A DNA stretch of 64,000 nucleotides, taken from contig JAIUNM010000001.1 in the NCBI GenBank assembly GCA_020162035.1, positions 229,083 through 293,082 on the forward strand, read 5' to 3'. Shown in pieces: positions 17,538 through 26,300 of the stretch. Both the position numbers and the translations under genes were made by a program. The stretch comes from Bacteroidota bacterium (GTDB lineage Bacteria > Bacteroidota > Bacteroidia > B-17B0 > Aurantibacillaceae). Numbering within the stretch: the stretch's first letter is position 1; each line of letters begins with the position of its first letter. A model generated the notes under the pieces. It made no database searches. It was not told the DNA's origin and saw only the letters and a program-made list of their open reading frames with translations.

Positions 17538-18728
17538 ATGAAAAAGACGCTTTTTACAATAGCAATTTTGCTATTGGTGATAATCGGGTGTAAGAAAATA
17601 ATGCCGCCAAGCCCAACGGATGATGAGCTATTGGATGGGCCTGTGGAAGGTTTAACAACGGCAGAAACACAACAATTCTTAAAGGGAGATGTTGCCTTCA
17701 ATGATGATATTTTCACTCCACAAAACGGACTCGGGCCAATCTTTGTAGCTAATTCCTGCGGGTCTTGTCATGCCGGAGACGGTAAAGGACATCCTTTTAC
17801 TACATTGACTCGCTTCGGCCAAATTGACAGCACCGGAAATCAATGGCTTTCTTTTGGCGCACCTCAATTACAAAACAGAGCAATTCCGGGTTATACCCCT
17901 GAAACACTACCAAGTGGTGTTGGCTTTTCAAAAATACTACCTCCCGCAAACACCGGATTAGGTTTCTTGGACGCTGTAGGTGATGCAGACATTATTGCGA
18001 TGTCCGATCCGTTTGATTCTGATGCTGATGGTATTTCAGGTGTTCCAAATTGGGTGAATGTTCCGTCTTATTGCCAGTTAAGACCAAACGCAATGCCGCA
18101 AGGCGGAAAATATATCGGAAGATTTGGAAAAAAAGGTGCAGCATATGATTTACTTCAACAAACAGCAAATGCCTACAATCAGGATATGGGCATTAACACC
18201 GCTTTTGAACCTTACGACACCCATTCAAAACTTGAAGTTGATCCCGAAGTAAGCAACGCCACAGTTCACAATGTTGTTTTCTATTTAAAAACCCTAAAAG
18301 CACCAATACAACGCAATCAAAATGATGGCGAGGTTCAATCAGGCAAACAAGTTTTCATGTCTATTGGCTGTGAGAAATGTCATAAATCAGAATTAAAGAC
18401 TGGCGCATCAAGTATTTCTGCACTTTCAAACAAAACATTTTCACCTTATACCGATTTGCTTTTGCATAATATGGGTGCAGGTTTGGATGATAATTATACC
18501 GAAGGATCAGCCAAGACTTATGAATGGAAAACACCTGCTCTGTGGGGATTGGGTTTATCAAAGAATTCACAAGGAGGAAGTTATTTTTTAATGCATGACG
18601 GTAGAGCGCAATCAATTGAAGCTGCGATTCAAATGCATGGTGGAGAAGGCCAACAAAGCAATACAAATTTTCAGAATTTAAGTGAAAGCGATAAACAAAA
18701 ATTAATTACGTTCTTAGAAAGCCTTTAA
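17538..18728 (+). CDS. Di-heme oxidoreductase (DHOR/DUF1111-like) lipoprotein
   Basis: The ATG at 17538 gives 396 residues starting with a lipoprotein signal ending in IIGC (C18). Two c-type heme sites are visible: C74-G-S-C77-H78 and C278-E-K-C281-H282, with the overall layout of the di-heme oxidoreductase/putative peroxidase family (PF06537). It would be anchored in the periplasm or outer membrane and act as an electron-transfer or peroxidase-like enzyme. It overlaps the Rieske gene by 1 nt. DHOR genes are often linked to iron uptake, which fits the adjacent metalloregulator and palindrome, but the substrate is not evident. Confidence 0.85.
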   Translation: MKKTLFTIAILLLVIIGCKKIMPPSPTDDELLDGPVEGLTTAETQQFLKGDVAFNDDIFTPQNGLGPIFVANSCGSCHAGDGKGHPFTTLTRFGQIDSTGNQWLSFGAPQLQNRAIPGYTPETLPSGVGFSKILPPANTGLGFLDAVGDADIIAMSDPFDSDADGISGVPNWVNVPSYCQLRPNAMPQGGKYIGRFGKKGAAYDLLQQTANAYNQDMGINTAFEPYDTHSKLEVDPEVSNATVHNVVFYLKTLKAPIQRNQNDGEVQSGKQVFMSIGCEKCHKSELKTGASSISALSNKTFSPYTDLLLHNMGAGLDDNYTEGSAKTYEWKTPALWGLGLSKNSQGGSYFLMHDGRAQSIEAAIQMHGGEGQQSNTNFQNLSESDKQKLITFLESL

Positions 18729-19168
18729 TGGATAGACGAGATTTTATAAAATCGGCATGTTTAACGTGTGCAGGCAGTATAGGTGCTGCATGGTTGCTTC
18801 AAAGTTGTAGTAACCATAAGTATCTCACTAATGTTGTTGTTAAGGACAACAAATTAGTAGTTAAACGCTCTGAATTTATTTTATTAAAGAAGGAGAAAAG
18901 GATAGAACAAAAATTCCTCATTATAAAACCTGAAAGTTTATCATTTCCAATAGCACTTTATAAGATAAACGGAAATGAATACAAAGCATGCTATTTGCAA
19001 TGTACACACCAAGGCTGCGAACTTTCTCCTCATGAAACAATGATGGTTTGTCCTTGTCACGGAGCAGAATTCAATCCTAAAGGAGAAGTAACAAATGGCC
19101 CTGCTGAAACCAATTTAAAATCTTTTTTGACCTCAACAGACAATGAAAACATTTATATCCAACTTTAA
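18728..19168 (+). CDS. Rieske [2Fe-2S] protein, exported
   Basis: The 146-residue protein begins with a twin-arginine-like RRDFIK and a hydrophobic stretch ending in a lipobox (LLQSC, C27). Cluster ligands are clear: C92-T-H94 in CTHQGC and C108-P-C-H111 in CPCHG, with C97 and C110 placed to form the stabilising disulfide of high-potential Rieske proteins. TAT export matches a cluster inserted before translocation. Start and stop overlap with the DHOR gene (TAATG) implies coupled translation. It probably exchanges electrons with the di-heme protein. No cytochrome b or bc1 partner is present here. Confidence 0.9.
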   Translation: MDRRDFIKSACLTCAGSIGAAWLLQSCSNHKYLTNVVVKDNKLVVKRSEFILLKKEKRIEQKFLIIKPESLSFPIALYKINGNEYKACYLQCTHQGCELSPHETMMVCPCHGAEFNPKGEVTNGPAETNLKSFLTSTDNENIYIQL

Positions 19169-19172
19169 TCAT

Positions 19173-20399
19173 ATGAAGCATTTAATTACAGTTACTTTTT
19201 TTATCCTTTCAGCGCACATTTCTTTTTCTCAGATTGACACCAGTAAGGTTAAGAGGACTCCGACTGATACATCGAAAATGCAATTGAATTTAGATGCAGT
19301 TTATAATCGTCCGTTTTTGCAATACGGAAAAATACCTGTTGCAATTGGTGGTTATGCAGAAGCCAATACACAATATGCGGTAACGGATGGTGTAACAGAA
19401 GGATTTTCATTTCAAATGCGAAGAATGACTTTGTTTTTATCTTCATCCATCCATAGAAAAATTAAGTTTCTGACGGAGATTGAATTTGAAGATGGAACAA
19501 AAGAGATCAACATTGAGTTTGCTGCTTTGGATTTTCAATTCCACCATTTACTAAATTTCAGAGGAGGAATTATTATGAATCCTATTGGTGCGTTCAACCA
19601 AAACCATGACGGCCCACGTTGGGAGTTTATCGACAGACCAATCTCAGCAACACAATTATTGCCATCAACCTTCAGTAATGTTGGATTTGGATTTTATGGA
19701 AAGGTGTATAAACCAAATTATGTATGGGCATACGAATTATACTTAACCAATGGATTAAACGATAATATCATTGGTAATGCAGAAAATAAAACCTTCCTTC
19801 CTGCAACCAAATTAAACCCTGATAGATTTGAAGAGAGTTTTAATGGTGAACCGCTTACAAGTGCTAAAACTTCATTGAGAGTGAGAAAAATTGGAGAACT
19901 TGGTTTATCCTATATGGGAGGCGTTTACAATAAATTTCAGGAGGATGGATTAATATTAGATAAGAAAAGAAGAGCGGATGTTGTAGCTGTTGATTTCAAT
20001 ACTACCATTCCCAAAGCGAATACAGTTATCACCACTGAATTTGCCTGGACTTTTGTTGACGTGCCGGATACCTATACCCAACAATTCGGTAAAAAGCAGC
20101 ACGGAGGTTTTATAGACATTGTGCAACCGATTATAAAAAAGAAAATGTTTGGGTTTGAAAAGGCAAGCTTTAATGCAGCAGTTCGTGCCGAATACGTTGA
20201 TTGGAATGTAGGAACATTTAAGGAAACAGGAGGCAATATAGCAGATGAGATTTTTGCTATTGTTCCTGCAATTAGCTTTAGAACATCACCACAAACAGTT
20301 CTGCGATTAAACTATCGCTACGAATGGCAAAAAGATCTTTTAGGAAATCCTGCTGCAAGAACCGGAGCTATTCAGTTTGGTGTGAGCAGTTATTTTTAA
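19173..20399 (+). CDS. Outer-membrane porin, OprO/OprP-like
   Basis: The ATG at 19173 was preferred over 19143 because it begins a standard signal peptide (residues 1-19, ending in SFSQ). The mature protein of about 390 residues is rich in alternating beta strands and ends in an aromatic residue (SSYF), as porins do. Charged strands such as RRMTLFLS and the layout suggest the phosphate-selective porin O/P family. It follows the Rieske gene with 4 nt between stop and start and closes the redox operon. It may admit the substrate or metal ion used by the DHOR-Rieske pair; that is inference. Confidence 0.8.
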   Translation: MKHLITVTFFILSAHISFSQIDTSKVKRTPTDTSKMQLNLDAVYNRPFLQYGKIPVAIGGYAEANTQYAVTDGVTEGFSFQMRRMTLFLSSSIHRKIKFLTEIEFEDGTKEINIEFAALDFQFHHLLNFRGGIIMNPIGAFNQNHDGPRWEFIDRPISATQLLPSTFSNVGFGFYGKVYKPNYVWAYELYLTNGLNDNIIGNAENKTFLPATKLNPDRFEESFNGEPLTSAKTSLRVRKIGELGLSYMGGVYNKFQEDGLILDKKRRADVVAVDFNTTIPKANTVITTEFAWTFVDVPDTYTQQFGKKQHGGFIDIVQPIIKKKMFGFEKASFNAAVRAEYVDWNVGTFKETGGNIADEIFAIVPAISFRTSPQTVLRLNYRYEWQKDLLGNPAARTGAIQFGVSSYF

Positions 20400-20708
20400 G
20401 TCAAAAACTGCATTTGAGTTCATAACGAATCACTTGGTGGACATCCTCTAACCAAAATCCACTTCCTTCCTAAGCCTCTCGTCTACCTTTGCTTCGATGA
20501 TGAGGGAAAAAGTAACTAATTTTAAATACTCCGCTGTGGTGGCGGTTCACAGGGCTATTGATGACTCTTAGCAGCCCTTGCTATCTGTATGCCATTTCTT
20601 TTTGAAATGTGCAAGTCTATTTTATAATAATTACCCAAGTGAAAAACTAAGGCAGGTATTGCTTCTTTATTCCAAATGAAGTACGGTACTTCCATTGCAG
20701 TTAGGAAA
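20400..20708. other. 309-nt non-coding junction between redox operon and recombinase module
   Basis: No reading frame here looks like a gene. On the minus strand a short open stretch (about 20450-20525) gives a charged peptide followed by a stop, possibly a remnant of a larger gene. Weak GC-rich repeats are present around 20528-20570. It may be the scar of an earlier insertion. No terminator is obvious after the porin gene. Confidence 0.4.
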
Positions 20709-20903
20709 ATGAAAGCGTTTATTAATCCAAAGAAAGAGCCTCTGACTATTGAAAGGCTGAAAAAATTTAAAGGACTGGAGTGTTTGAGTGATGCGGAAGC
20801 TGAAGAGACTTTACTCGGAATAAAAACACTTTCCACTTTGCTAATTGAATTCCTGAAAGAGAATCAGGAATCAAAGTCAAACGAAATAAAACAGGCAGCA
20901 TGA
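20709..20903 (+). CDS. Small protein coupled to the serine recombinase
   Basis: 64 residues from the ATG at 20709 (an upstream ATG at 20676 would add 11). It is charged, with a helix-forming end (DAEAEETLLGIKTLSTLLIE), and has no signal peptide. Its stop codon overlaps the recombinase start by 4 nt (ATGA), so the pair is translationally coupled. Short ORFs of this type are common directly before large serine recombinases in Bacteroidota islands. A recombination-directionality or accessory role is possible but unproven. Confidence 0.6.
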   Translation: MKAFINPKKEPLTIERLKKFKGLECLSDAEAEETLLGIKTLSTLLIEFLKENQESKSNEIKQAA

Positions 20904-22594
20904 ACACGCAACTACAAGCAGAATTAAACCACAAATTTGGTCGAACGAGTAAAACCAAAATCAAAAAAGTTGATTCCAAAATGGTTATCAAGTACACTCG
21001 GGTTTCAGGTAAAAAACAATTTGACACCAACGAGTCGATCGATAACCAAAATAAAACAATCAACGAATTTGCCAATCGTTACAACTTAGAAATTGTTGCT
21101 TCGTTTGGTGACACGTATGAAAGCGCAAAAACCGATGAGCGAAAAGAATTTAAGCGCATGATTGAATTCTGCAAAAGAAGCAGAGGAAGGATAAGTACCA
21201 TCCTTGTTTACAAAATGACTCGTTTCAGCAGAACCGGAGGAAAAGCAATTTCAATCGCAGATGAATTGCGAACCAAATACGGCATTCATATTATTGCGGT
21301 TACCGAACCGATTGATACTTCCAACAGCAACGGCGTTCTCTTTCAGGAGATGCAATTAATTTTTGCTAAATGGGATAACGTGCAAAGGCAACAAGTAACT
21401 CATGCGGGACTGAAATCAAAGTACGAGCAAGGCGAATGGTGTATCGCTGCGCCAATCGGTTACGATAAAATTAAAATAAATGGAGAGTCTAAAATTGTCC
21501 TGAATGATTACGGAAAAAAATTCAGGAAAGCTTGGGAGTGGAAATTGCAAGGTTATTCCAACGAGCAGATAATTGAGATGCTCGCAAAAATTGGAATCAA
21601 AACGTATAAGCAACGCATTTTCAAAATTTTCAAGAACCCATTTTATTGCGGGTTGATTTCGCATGGAATTCTTGACGGCAAGGTCGTTCAGGGAAAACAT
21701 GAACCGATGGTAAGTAAGGAGGACTTCTTTAAGATCAATGAAATTCGCTTGGCTTCCACGAAATATGGAGTTTCACATAAAACACAAAACGAAGGAGTCC
21801 CTTTAAAGGTCTTTATTGAATGTGGGGATTGCGGTAATCCATTCACAGGATACATTGTAAAGGCGAAACAACTCTATTATTATAAATGCCGAAGGGTTGG
21901 ATGCAAGTGCAACAAAAGTGCAAAGGAAATGCACAAACTTTTCCTTGACGTATTAGGACAATATCAGATAAAAGAAGCCCTTATAGAGCCTTTGGTTTGG
22001 CAACTGGAACATGATTACCATGAATCAACCAAAGAGGCCTCAGAACGTGAATTAAGCCTGAATAAAAGGCTTGAGGAAGTGAATGCCGGAATTCAAAATT
22101 TGGAGGAGAAATATTACGTTAACTCCGAAATGACCCGTGAAGTTTTTGATCGTTTGATGAATAAACTCCTCGGAGATAAGCAGGAAAACGTTCGATTATT
22201 GACTGCTTCAGCCATTCAGATTTCGAACCTATGCGAAAGCCTTCATGAGGTAGCCCAATTGTGCCTGAAAATCACGAAATTGTGGCTAAAAGGAAGCATA
22301 AATCTCAAGGAAAAATTACAAAAATTGGTCTTTCCTGAAGGGATTGTTTATGATCGAAAAAACGGGGCATTTCGAACTCCAAAAATAAATTCTGTAATCG
22401 CTAAAATCGCCCGTCTGTCGGGCGATTTGCTTTTAAATGAAAAAGGACTGAACCCTTTTTTATTAGGTCAGTCCCTTTCTGCGGTGAGGGCGGGATTCGA
22501 ACCCGCGGTACGGTTACCCGTACGACAGTTTAGCAAACTGTTCCTTTCGGCCTCTCAGGCACCTCACCATTTTTTTAATGGAACGCAAATTTAA
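20900..22594 (+). CDS. Large serine recombinase, integrase of the island
   Basis: The 564-residue frame has the resolvase catalytic domain with YTRVSGKKQ (nucleophile S36), the conserved YKMTRFSRTGG region and a later recombinase domain, then a zinc ribbon (ECGDCGNPF with a later CRRVGCKC) and a coiled-coil helix (about residues 375-420). The last 50 or so residues are encoded by DNA antisense to a transcription terminator and to the tRNA-Ser gene; there is no earlier stop in frame. The true C-terminus may therefore differ between integrated and excised forms. It would catalyse integration and excision at the tRNA-Ser site. Catalytic domain intact. Confidence 0.93.
   Translation: MNTQLQAELNHKFGRTSKTKIKKVDSKMVIKYTRVSGKKQFDTNESIDNQNKTINEFANRYNLEIVASFGDTYESAKTDERKEFKRMIEFCKRSRGRISTILVYKMTRFSRTGGKAISIADELRTKYGIHIIAVTEPIDTSNSNGVLFQEMQLIFAKWDNVQRQQVTHAGLKSKYEQGEWCIAAPIGYDKIKINGESKIVLNDYGKKFRKAWEWKLQGYSNEQIIEMLAKIGIKTYKQRIFKIFKNPFYCGLISHGILDGKVVQGKHEPMVSKEDFFKINEIRLASTKYGVSHKTQNEGVPLKVFIECGDCGNPFTGYIVKAKQLYYYKCRRVGCKCNKSAKEMHKLFLDVLGQYQIKEALIEPLVWQLEHDYHESTKEASERELSLNKRLEEVNAGIQNLEEKYYVNSEMTREVFDRLMNKLLGDKQENVRLLTASAIQISNLCESLHEVAQLCLKITKLWLKGSINLKEKLQKLVFPEGIVYDRKNGAFRTPKINSVIAKIARLSGDLLLNEKGLNPFLLGQSLSAVRAGFEPAVRLPVRQFSKLFLSASQAPHHFFNGTQI
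22404..22434 (+). terminator. Intrinsic terminator-like hairpin inside the recombinase frame
   Basis: A perfect 10-bp stem (AAATCGCCCG / CGGGCGATTT, loop TCTGT) is followed by GCTTTT. It lies in frame in the recombinase 3' region, so it would cut the transcript before the ORF's stop codon unless the peptide end is not essential. Confidence 0.6.
22439..22474 (-). terminator. Terminator of tRNA-Ser
   Basis: On the minus strand GGACTGA pairs with TCAGTCC and is followed by a T-run (22439-22444), directly downstream of the tRNA 3' end. Confidence 0.65.
22482..22568 (-). tRNA. tRNA-Ser (anticodon GCT)
   Basis: The minus strand gives GGTGAGG/CCTCACC acceptor arms, a D-arm, an anticodon loop TTGCTAA with GCT, a long class II variable arm (GTACGG/CCGTAC) and a T-arm with GGTTCGAATCC. 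It is 87 nt long with discriminator G at 22482; CCA is not encoded. It reads AGC/AGU serine codons. The island joins it at the 3' side, so the promoter on the chromosomal side is untouched and the gene remains functional. Confidence 0.95.
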
Positions 22595-22617
22595 TTGATT
22601 TTTTGTAATTTTCACAA
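22586..22617 (-). promoter_or_regulatory. Promoter of tRNA-Ser
   Basis: On the minus strand TAAATTTG (22586-22593) fits the TAnnTTTG -7 box and TTG (22615-22617) the -33 element, spaced 21 nt, inside the 17-23 nt range known for flavobacteria. It lies 17 nt upstream of the tRNA 5' end. Confidence 0.6.
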
Positions 22618-22643
22618 CACAAAATAAATTATTTTAAAATAAT

Positions 22644-23045
22644 ATGAGTCCAAACAAAATTGTAGCTCAAATGTTACAAAACGATTTTTTTAGTAAATGG
22701 CTAGGAATTAAGGTAATTAAGGTTACTGCTGGTTATTGTAAATTAAAATGTAAAGTAAAAAAAGATACATTAAATGGCTTTGGTATTGCCCATGGCGGTT
22801 TTACTTATTCAATAGCAGATAGTGCTTTAGCCTTTGCTTCAAATTCAAATGGCATTAAAAGTTTAAGTGTTGAAACTTCAATATCACATGTTAAAAAAAT
22901 CAAAGAAAATGACTTAGTAATTGTTGAGGCTAAATTACTTAATGAAAACAGCAAATTTGGATACTACGAAGCAAAATTAACTTGTAAAAAAGAAATAATT
23001 GCTTTATTTAAAGGCACAGTGTTTAAAACAGAAAATAAATGGTAA
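22644..23045 (+). CDS. PaaI-like hotdog-fold thioesterase
   Basis: A 133-residue single-domain hotdog protein. The segment GFGIAHGGFTYSIADSALAF (residues about 46-65) is the catalytic-helix signature of PaaI thioesterases, with HGG and the following Asp in place. It would hydrolyse acyl- or aryl-CoA esters in the cytosol, as in phenylacetate catabolism, but no paa genes lie nearby, so the substrate is open. It is the first chromosomal gene right of the island. Confidence 0.85.
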   Translation: MSPNKIVAQMLQNDFFSKWLGIKVIKVTAGYCKLKCKVKKDTLNGFGIAHGGFTYSIADSALAFASNSNGIKSLSVETSISHVKKIKENDLVIVEAKLLNENSKFGYYEAKLTCKKEIIALFKGTVFKTENKW

Positions 23046-23096
23046 CACAATAATATTATTAATGATACGTTATTAATGATATAACTAATTTAGCCT

Positions 23097-23276
23097 ATGA
23101 TAAAAACATCTACCCAAAAATTAAATTCTAAAAACAAAAATTTAACAACAGAAAATGAATTACCATCATTTTTTGAACCTAATATTTTAAGCGTTTCTAA
23201 CATTTTAAACTTTAGTAAAAATATAAATGTTAAAAAATCTGCCTATATTAAAGACATAATCTACATAAAAAGTTAA
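23097..23276 (+). CDS. Small conserved-type Bacteroidota protein, 59 aa
   Basis: The ATG at 23097 opens 59 codons of lysine- and asparagine-rich sequence with a central helix NILNFSKNINV. Short proteins with an LNFSK-like helix recur in Bacteroidota; function unknown. No signal peptide. The stop codon lies within the left arm of a 15-bp inverted repeat that probably ends its transcript. Confidence 0.45.
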   Translation: MIKTSTQKLNSKNKNLTTENELPSFFEPNILSVSNILNFSKNINVKKSAYIKDIIYIKS

Positions 23277-23296
23277 AAAAATTAACTTTTTATGTA
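23262..23296. terminator. 15-bp perfect inverted repeat, probable bidirectional terminator
   Basis: TACATAAAAAGTTAA (23262-23276) and its exact complement (23282-23296) flank an A5 loop. The stem is AT-rich and ends in T-runs on both strands. It overlaps the end of the small ORF and precedes the adhesin promoter. Confidence 0.5.
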
Positions 23297-23336
23297 AATG
23301 TTAATTTTCTGTTAATAACCTAAAAGGTTAAAGTTG

Positions 23337-23344
23337 TAGCTTTG
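23337..23344 (+). promoter_or_regulatory. -7 box of the T9SS adhesin gene
   Basis: TAGCTTTG matches TAnnTTTG, 17 nt before the start codon, preceded by an inverted repeat AACCTAAAAGGTT (23317-23329) that could be an operator. No good -33 TTG is seen at the usual spacing. Confidence 0.5.
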
Positions 23345-23361
23345 TAAAAAAATCTACAATT

Positions 23362-26300
23362 ATGACAAAATTTTACAAACTTTTAAAATTAAGTGTTTTT
23401 ACACTAGTTTTAACATTTGGCAAAACTATTGCCCAGCCATGCTACTTTTCTTCAGCATATGGTACTGCTAATATTAATACTTACAACAGTTCTATGGTAA
23501 ACATTTCCACTTGTAATTTTGCAGGTGAGTATGCAACAATAAATGTTTCTGTTGGTGGCATATATACTTTCTCAGTTTCTACACCAGCCGATTATTTAAC
23601 TTTAGCCACAGGCATTTCATCAGGATCAATTATTGCAGGTAATGCACCAATAACAGCAACATTAACTCCTGGCACTTATTATTTGCACATTGCAGTAGGC
23701 AACACTTGTGGTGTTAACTCTGTATGTCAAACAACTAGTTATAGCAATACTGCATTACCAGGTTCTCCAACATTAGTAACTAGCCCTGTAAATACAATGG
23801 TTTGCTCTGGTTTACCTGCTGTATTTACAGCTTCTGCAACTGGCGCATCTACTTTACAATGGCAAAGTGCAACATCAGCAAGCGGACCATGGACAAATTT
23901 AACAAATACACCTCCTTTTTCAGGTGTTAATACGCAAACACTAACTATTAACCCTACAAGCAACACATTAAATGCAACTTATTATCAATTAGTTGCCACA
24001 AATAGTGTTTCTGCTGTTAGTTCAACTGCAGCACTTTTAACTGTTATTCAAAGTACAACAGTTCCTTTAATAGAAGATTTTAATGCATCAACTATATTCC
24101 CAAGTTCATGGATAGTTAATGCTACAAATCCGTTTTATGTTTTTACTAATCATGGCACTGCGGCATCAAATGGTATGTCGAGAAATTTATTTATTGCACC
24201 AAGTTCAGCAATTGCACAAACGCCAAATACAGGTGTTATAACCGCATCAACTTCTTTAAAATTTGATTACAGAATTGTTGATTATTCAGGTTATCCAGCT
24301 ACAGCAACTTCTACTCTAGATTACACTAACGATTCATTAAATATTTATATTTCTACAGATTGCGGATCTACGTTTTCTCTATTAGGTTCTATCAATGCAT
24401 CAAATCATACCCCTACAACCTCTTTTACTTCTAAATCATTTAATTTATCTGCATATGCAGGAAGTAGTGCAATAATTAGATTTAAAGCTACTTATGATAT
24501 TTCATCATTTGGAGACTATTATGTTGATATTGATAATATTAATATTTATAATGCTGTACCATTAGATGGTGGAATTACAGCAATTTCTCAACCAGCGGCA
24601 GGTCAACCATGTTATGGATCAACACAACCTGTAGTTGTTACAATAAGTAATTTTGGCACAAGTGCATTAACAAGTGTACCTGTAGATGTATTTGTTAATG
24701 GTGCATTAACTACTACTGTTAGTGGTACATACAGCGGTTCAATACCTCCAAGTGGAACAACATCATTTACTGTTGGTACAGCAAACATGAGTGCTGTAGG
24801 GACATATAGCTTTAAAGCATTTACAAAAATTTTAGGTGATCCTACTCAAGCAAATGACACTTTATTACCAGTAATTACAAGAACAGTTGTACCAACAGGT
24901 ACAATACCATATAGTGAATCTTTTGCAGGTTTAACTGCACCTCCAGTAGCTTGGAACACAAACCCATCTAACCCTTGGTATGTAACTATGAATCATGGTA
25001 CTGCTGGAAGTGAAGGGATGTATAGAAATTTATATGGTTCTTTTGCAAATAAAGCTGAAACAACATTAATGCCAATTGGTGTTGTTACTGCTAGTACAGC
25101 TTTAAGTTTTGATTACCGTTATCAGGATTGGTCTGGATTTCCTTCATCGCCTGCAACACCAACTGCATCTTTAATTTATGACACTTTAGCTGTTCGTATT
25201 TCTACAAATTGTGGATTATCATACAATACTTTAGCCTCAATAAGCGGTGCAAATCATATTGCATCAACTACACATGCTAATAAAACATACTCATTAGGCG
25301 CTTATGCAGGAAGTAATGTTATATTAAAGTTTGTAGCTACAAAAACATCTACATCTAGTGCGGATTATTATGTTGATGTTGATAACATTAATTTATTTAA
25401 TTTATCCGCAATTGATGGTGGTGTTTCTGCTTTAGTAACTCCTGGAACTAGTACTTGTACATCATCAAGTCAACCAGTTGTAGTTTCAATTACTAATTAT
25501 GGTTTAGGCCCAATTTCAAATGTTCCTGTAACTGTTATTTTATCTGGTCCAGCAGCTCAAACAATTACTTCAACCTATACGGGCACAATACCAGTTGGCT
25601 CATCAGTAAATTACACTGTTGGTAATGGCAACTTTAGCGCTGGTGGTACTTATACAATAAATTCATCTACTAACTTAAGTGGAGATGGTAATAACTTAAA
25701 TAATAATAACACTTCAACTTTTACTACTGCAAACCCAGTTGTTAGTATTACTGGAGGCACAGTAGCTTGTATAGGTAGTAGTTTAACTTTAAACACAAGT
25801 GGTACGGCAACAAGCTACACTTGGAGCACAGGAGCAACAACAAATTCAATTTCTGTTAGCCCTACAGTCGCAACTACATATTCAGTTGTAGGGAGTAATT
25901 CATTAAGTTGTTCTGCTACTTCATTTTTTACTGTATCAGTAAGTAACCCTACAATTAATGCAATTGGCGCTACAGGTTGTGGTGCTCCGGCAAATGGAAC
26001 ATTAACTGCAAGTGCATTTGCAAGTTCTACAGTTAGCTGGTATTCAACTCCTACACCTACAGGTGCAATAGGAACTGGAAATACATTTACAATTAGTTCA
26101 GCAAGTACAACAACTGTTTATGCTCAAGCAACTTCACAATCAGTTGGTTTTGTTGGGTTAACAAACACAGCAGTTGTAGCTGGTGGTGGACAACAAACTT
26201 CAACTAATTATAATATTTTTGATGTAATGACACCATGCACAATTCAAAACGTTGAGGTTTACCCAGGAGCCGCAGGAAATGTTGTAATTGATTTAGCAGA

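Larger units (their letters stand above)
1..22482. mobile_element. Right part of a tRNA-Ser-associated genomic island
   Basis: Everything left of the tRNA-Ser gene differs in composition from the AT-rich chromosome to the right and carries typical accessory cargo: a restriction/defence cluster, heavy-metal efflux, a metalloregulated redox cluster and a serine recombinase adjoining the tRNA. The right boundary is inferred to lie in or next to the 3' end of the tRNA, because the recombinase frame reads into it. The left boundary and any duplicated tRNA 3' end are outside the window. The composition difference was judged by eye. It could also be a composite of several insertions. Confidence 0.7.

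Noticed and set aside
22490..22594. Real protein sequence for the recombinase C-terminus (GFEPAVRL-like)
   Set aside because: The residues are the antisense reading of the tRNA-Ser T-arm and variable arm, so they should not be used for family assignment, although the frame is open.
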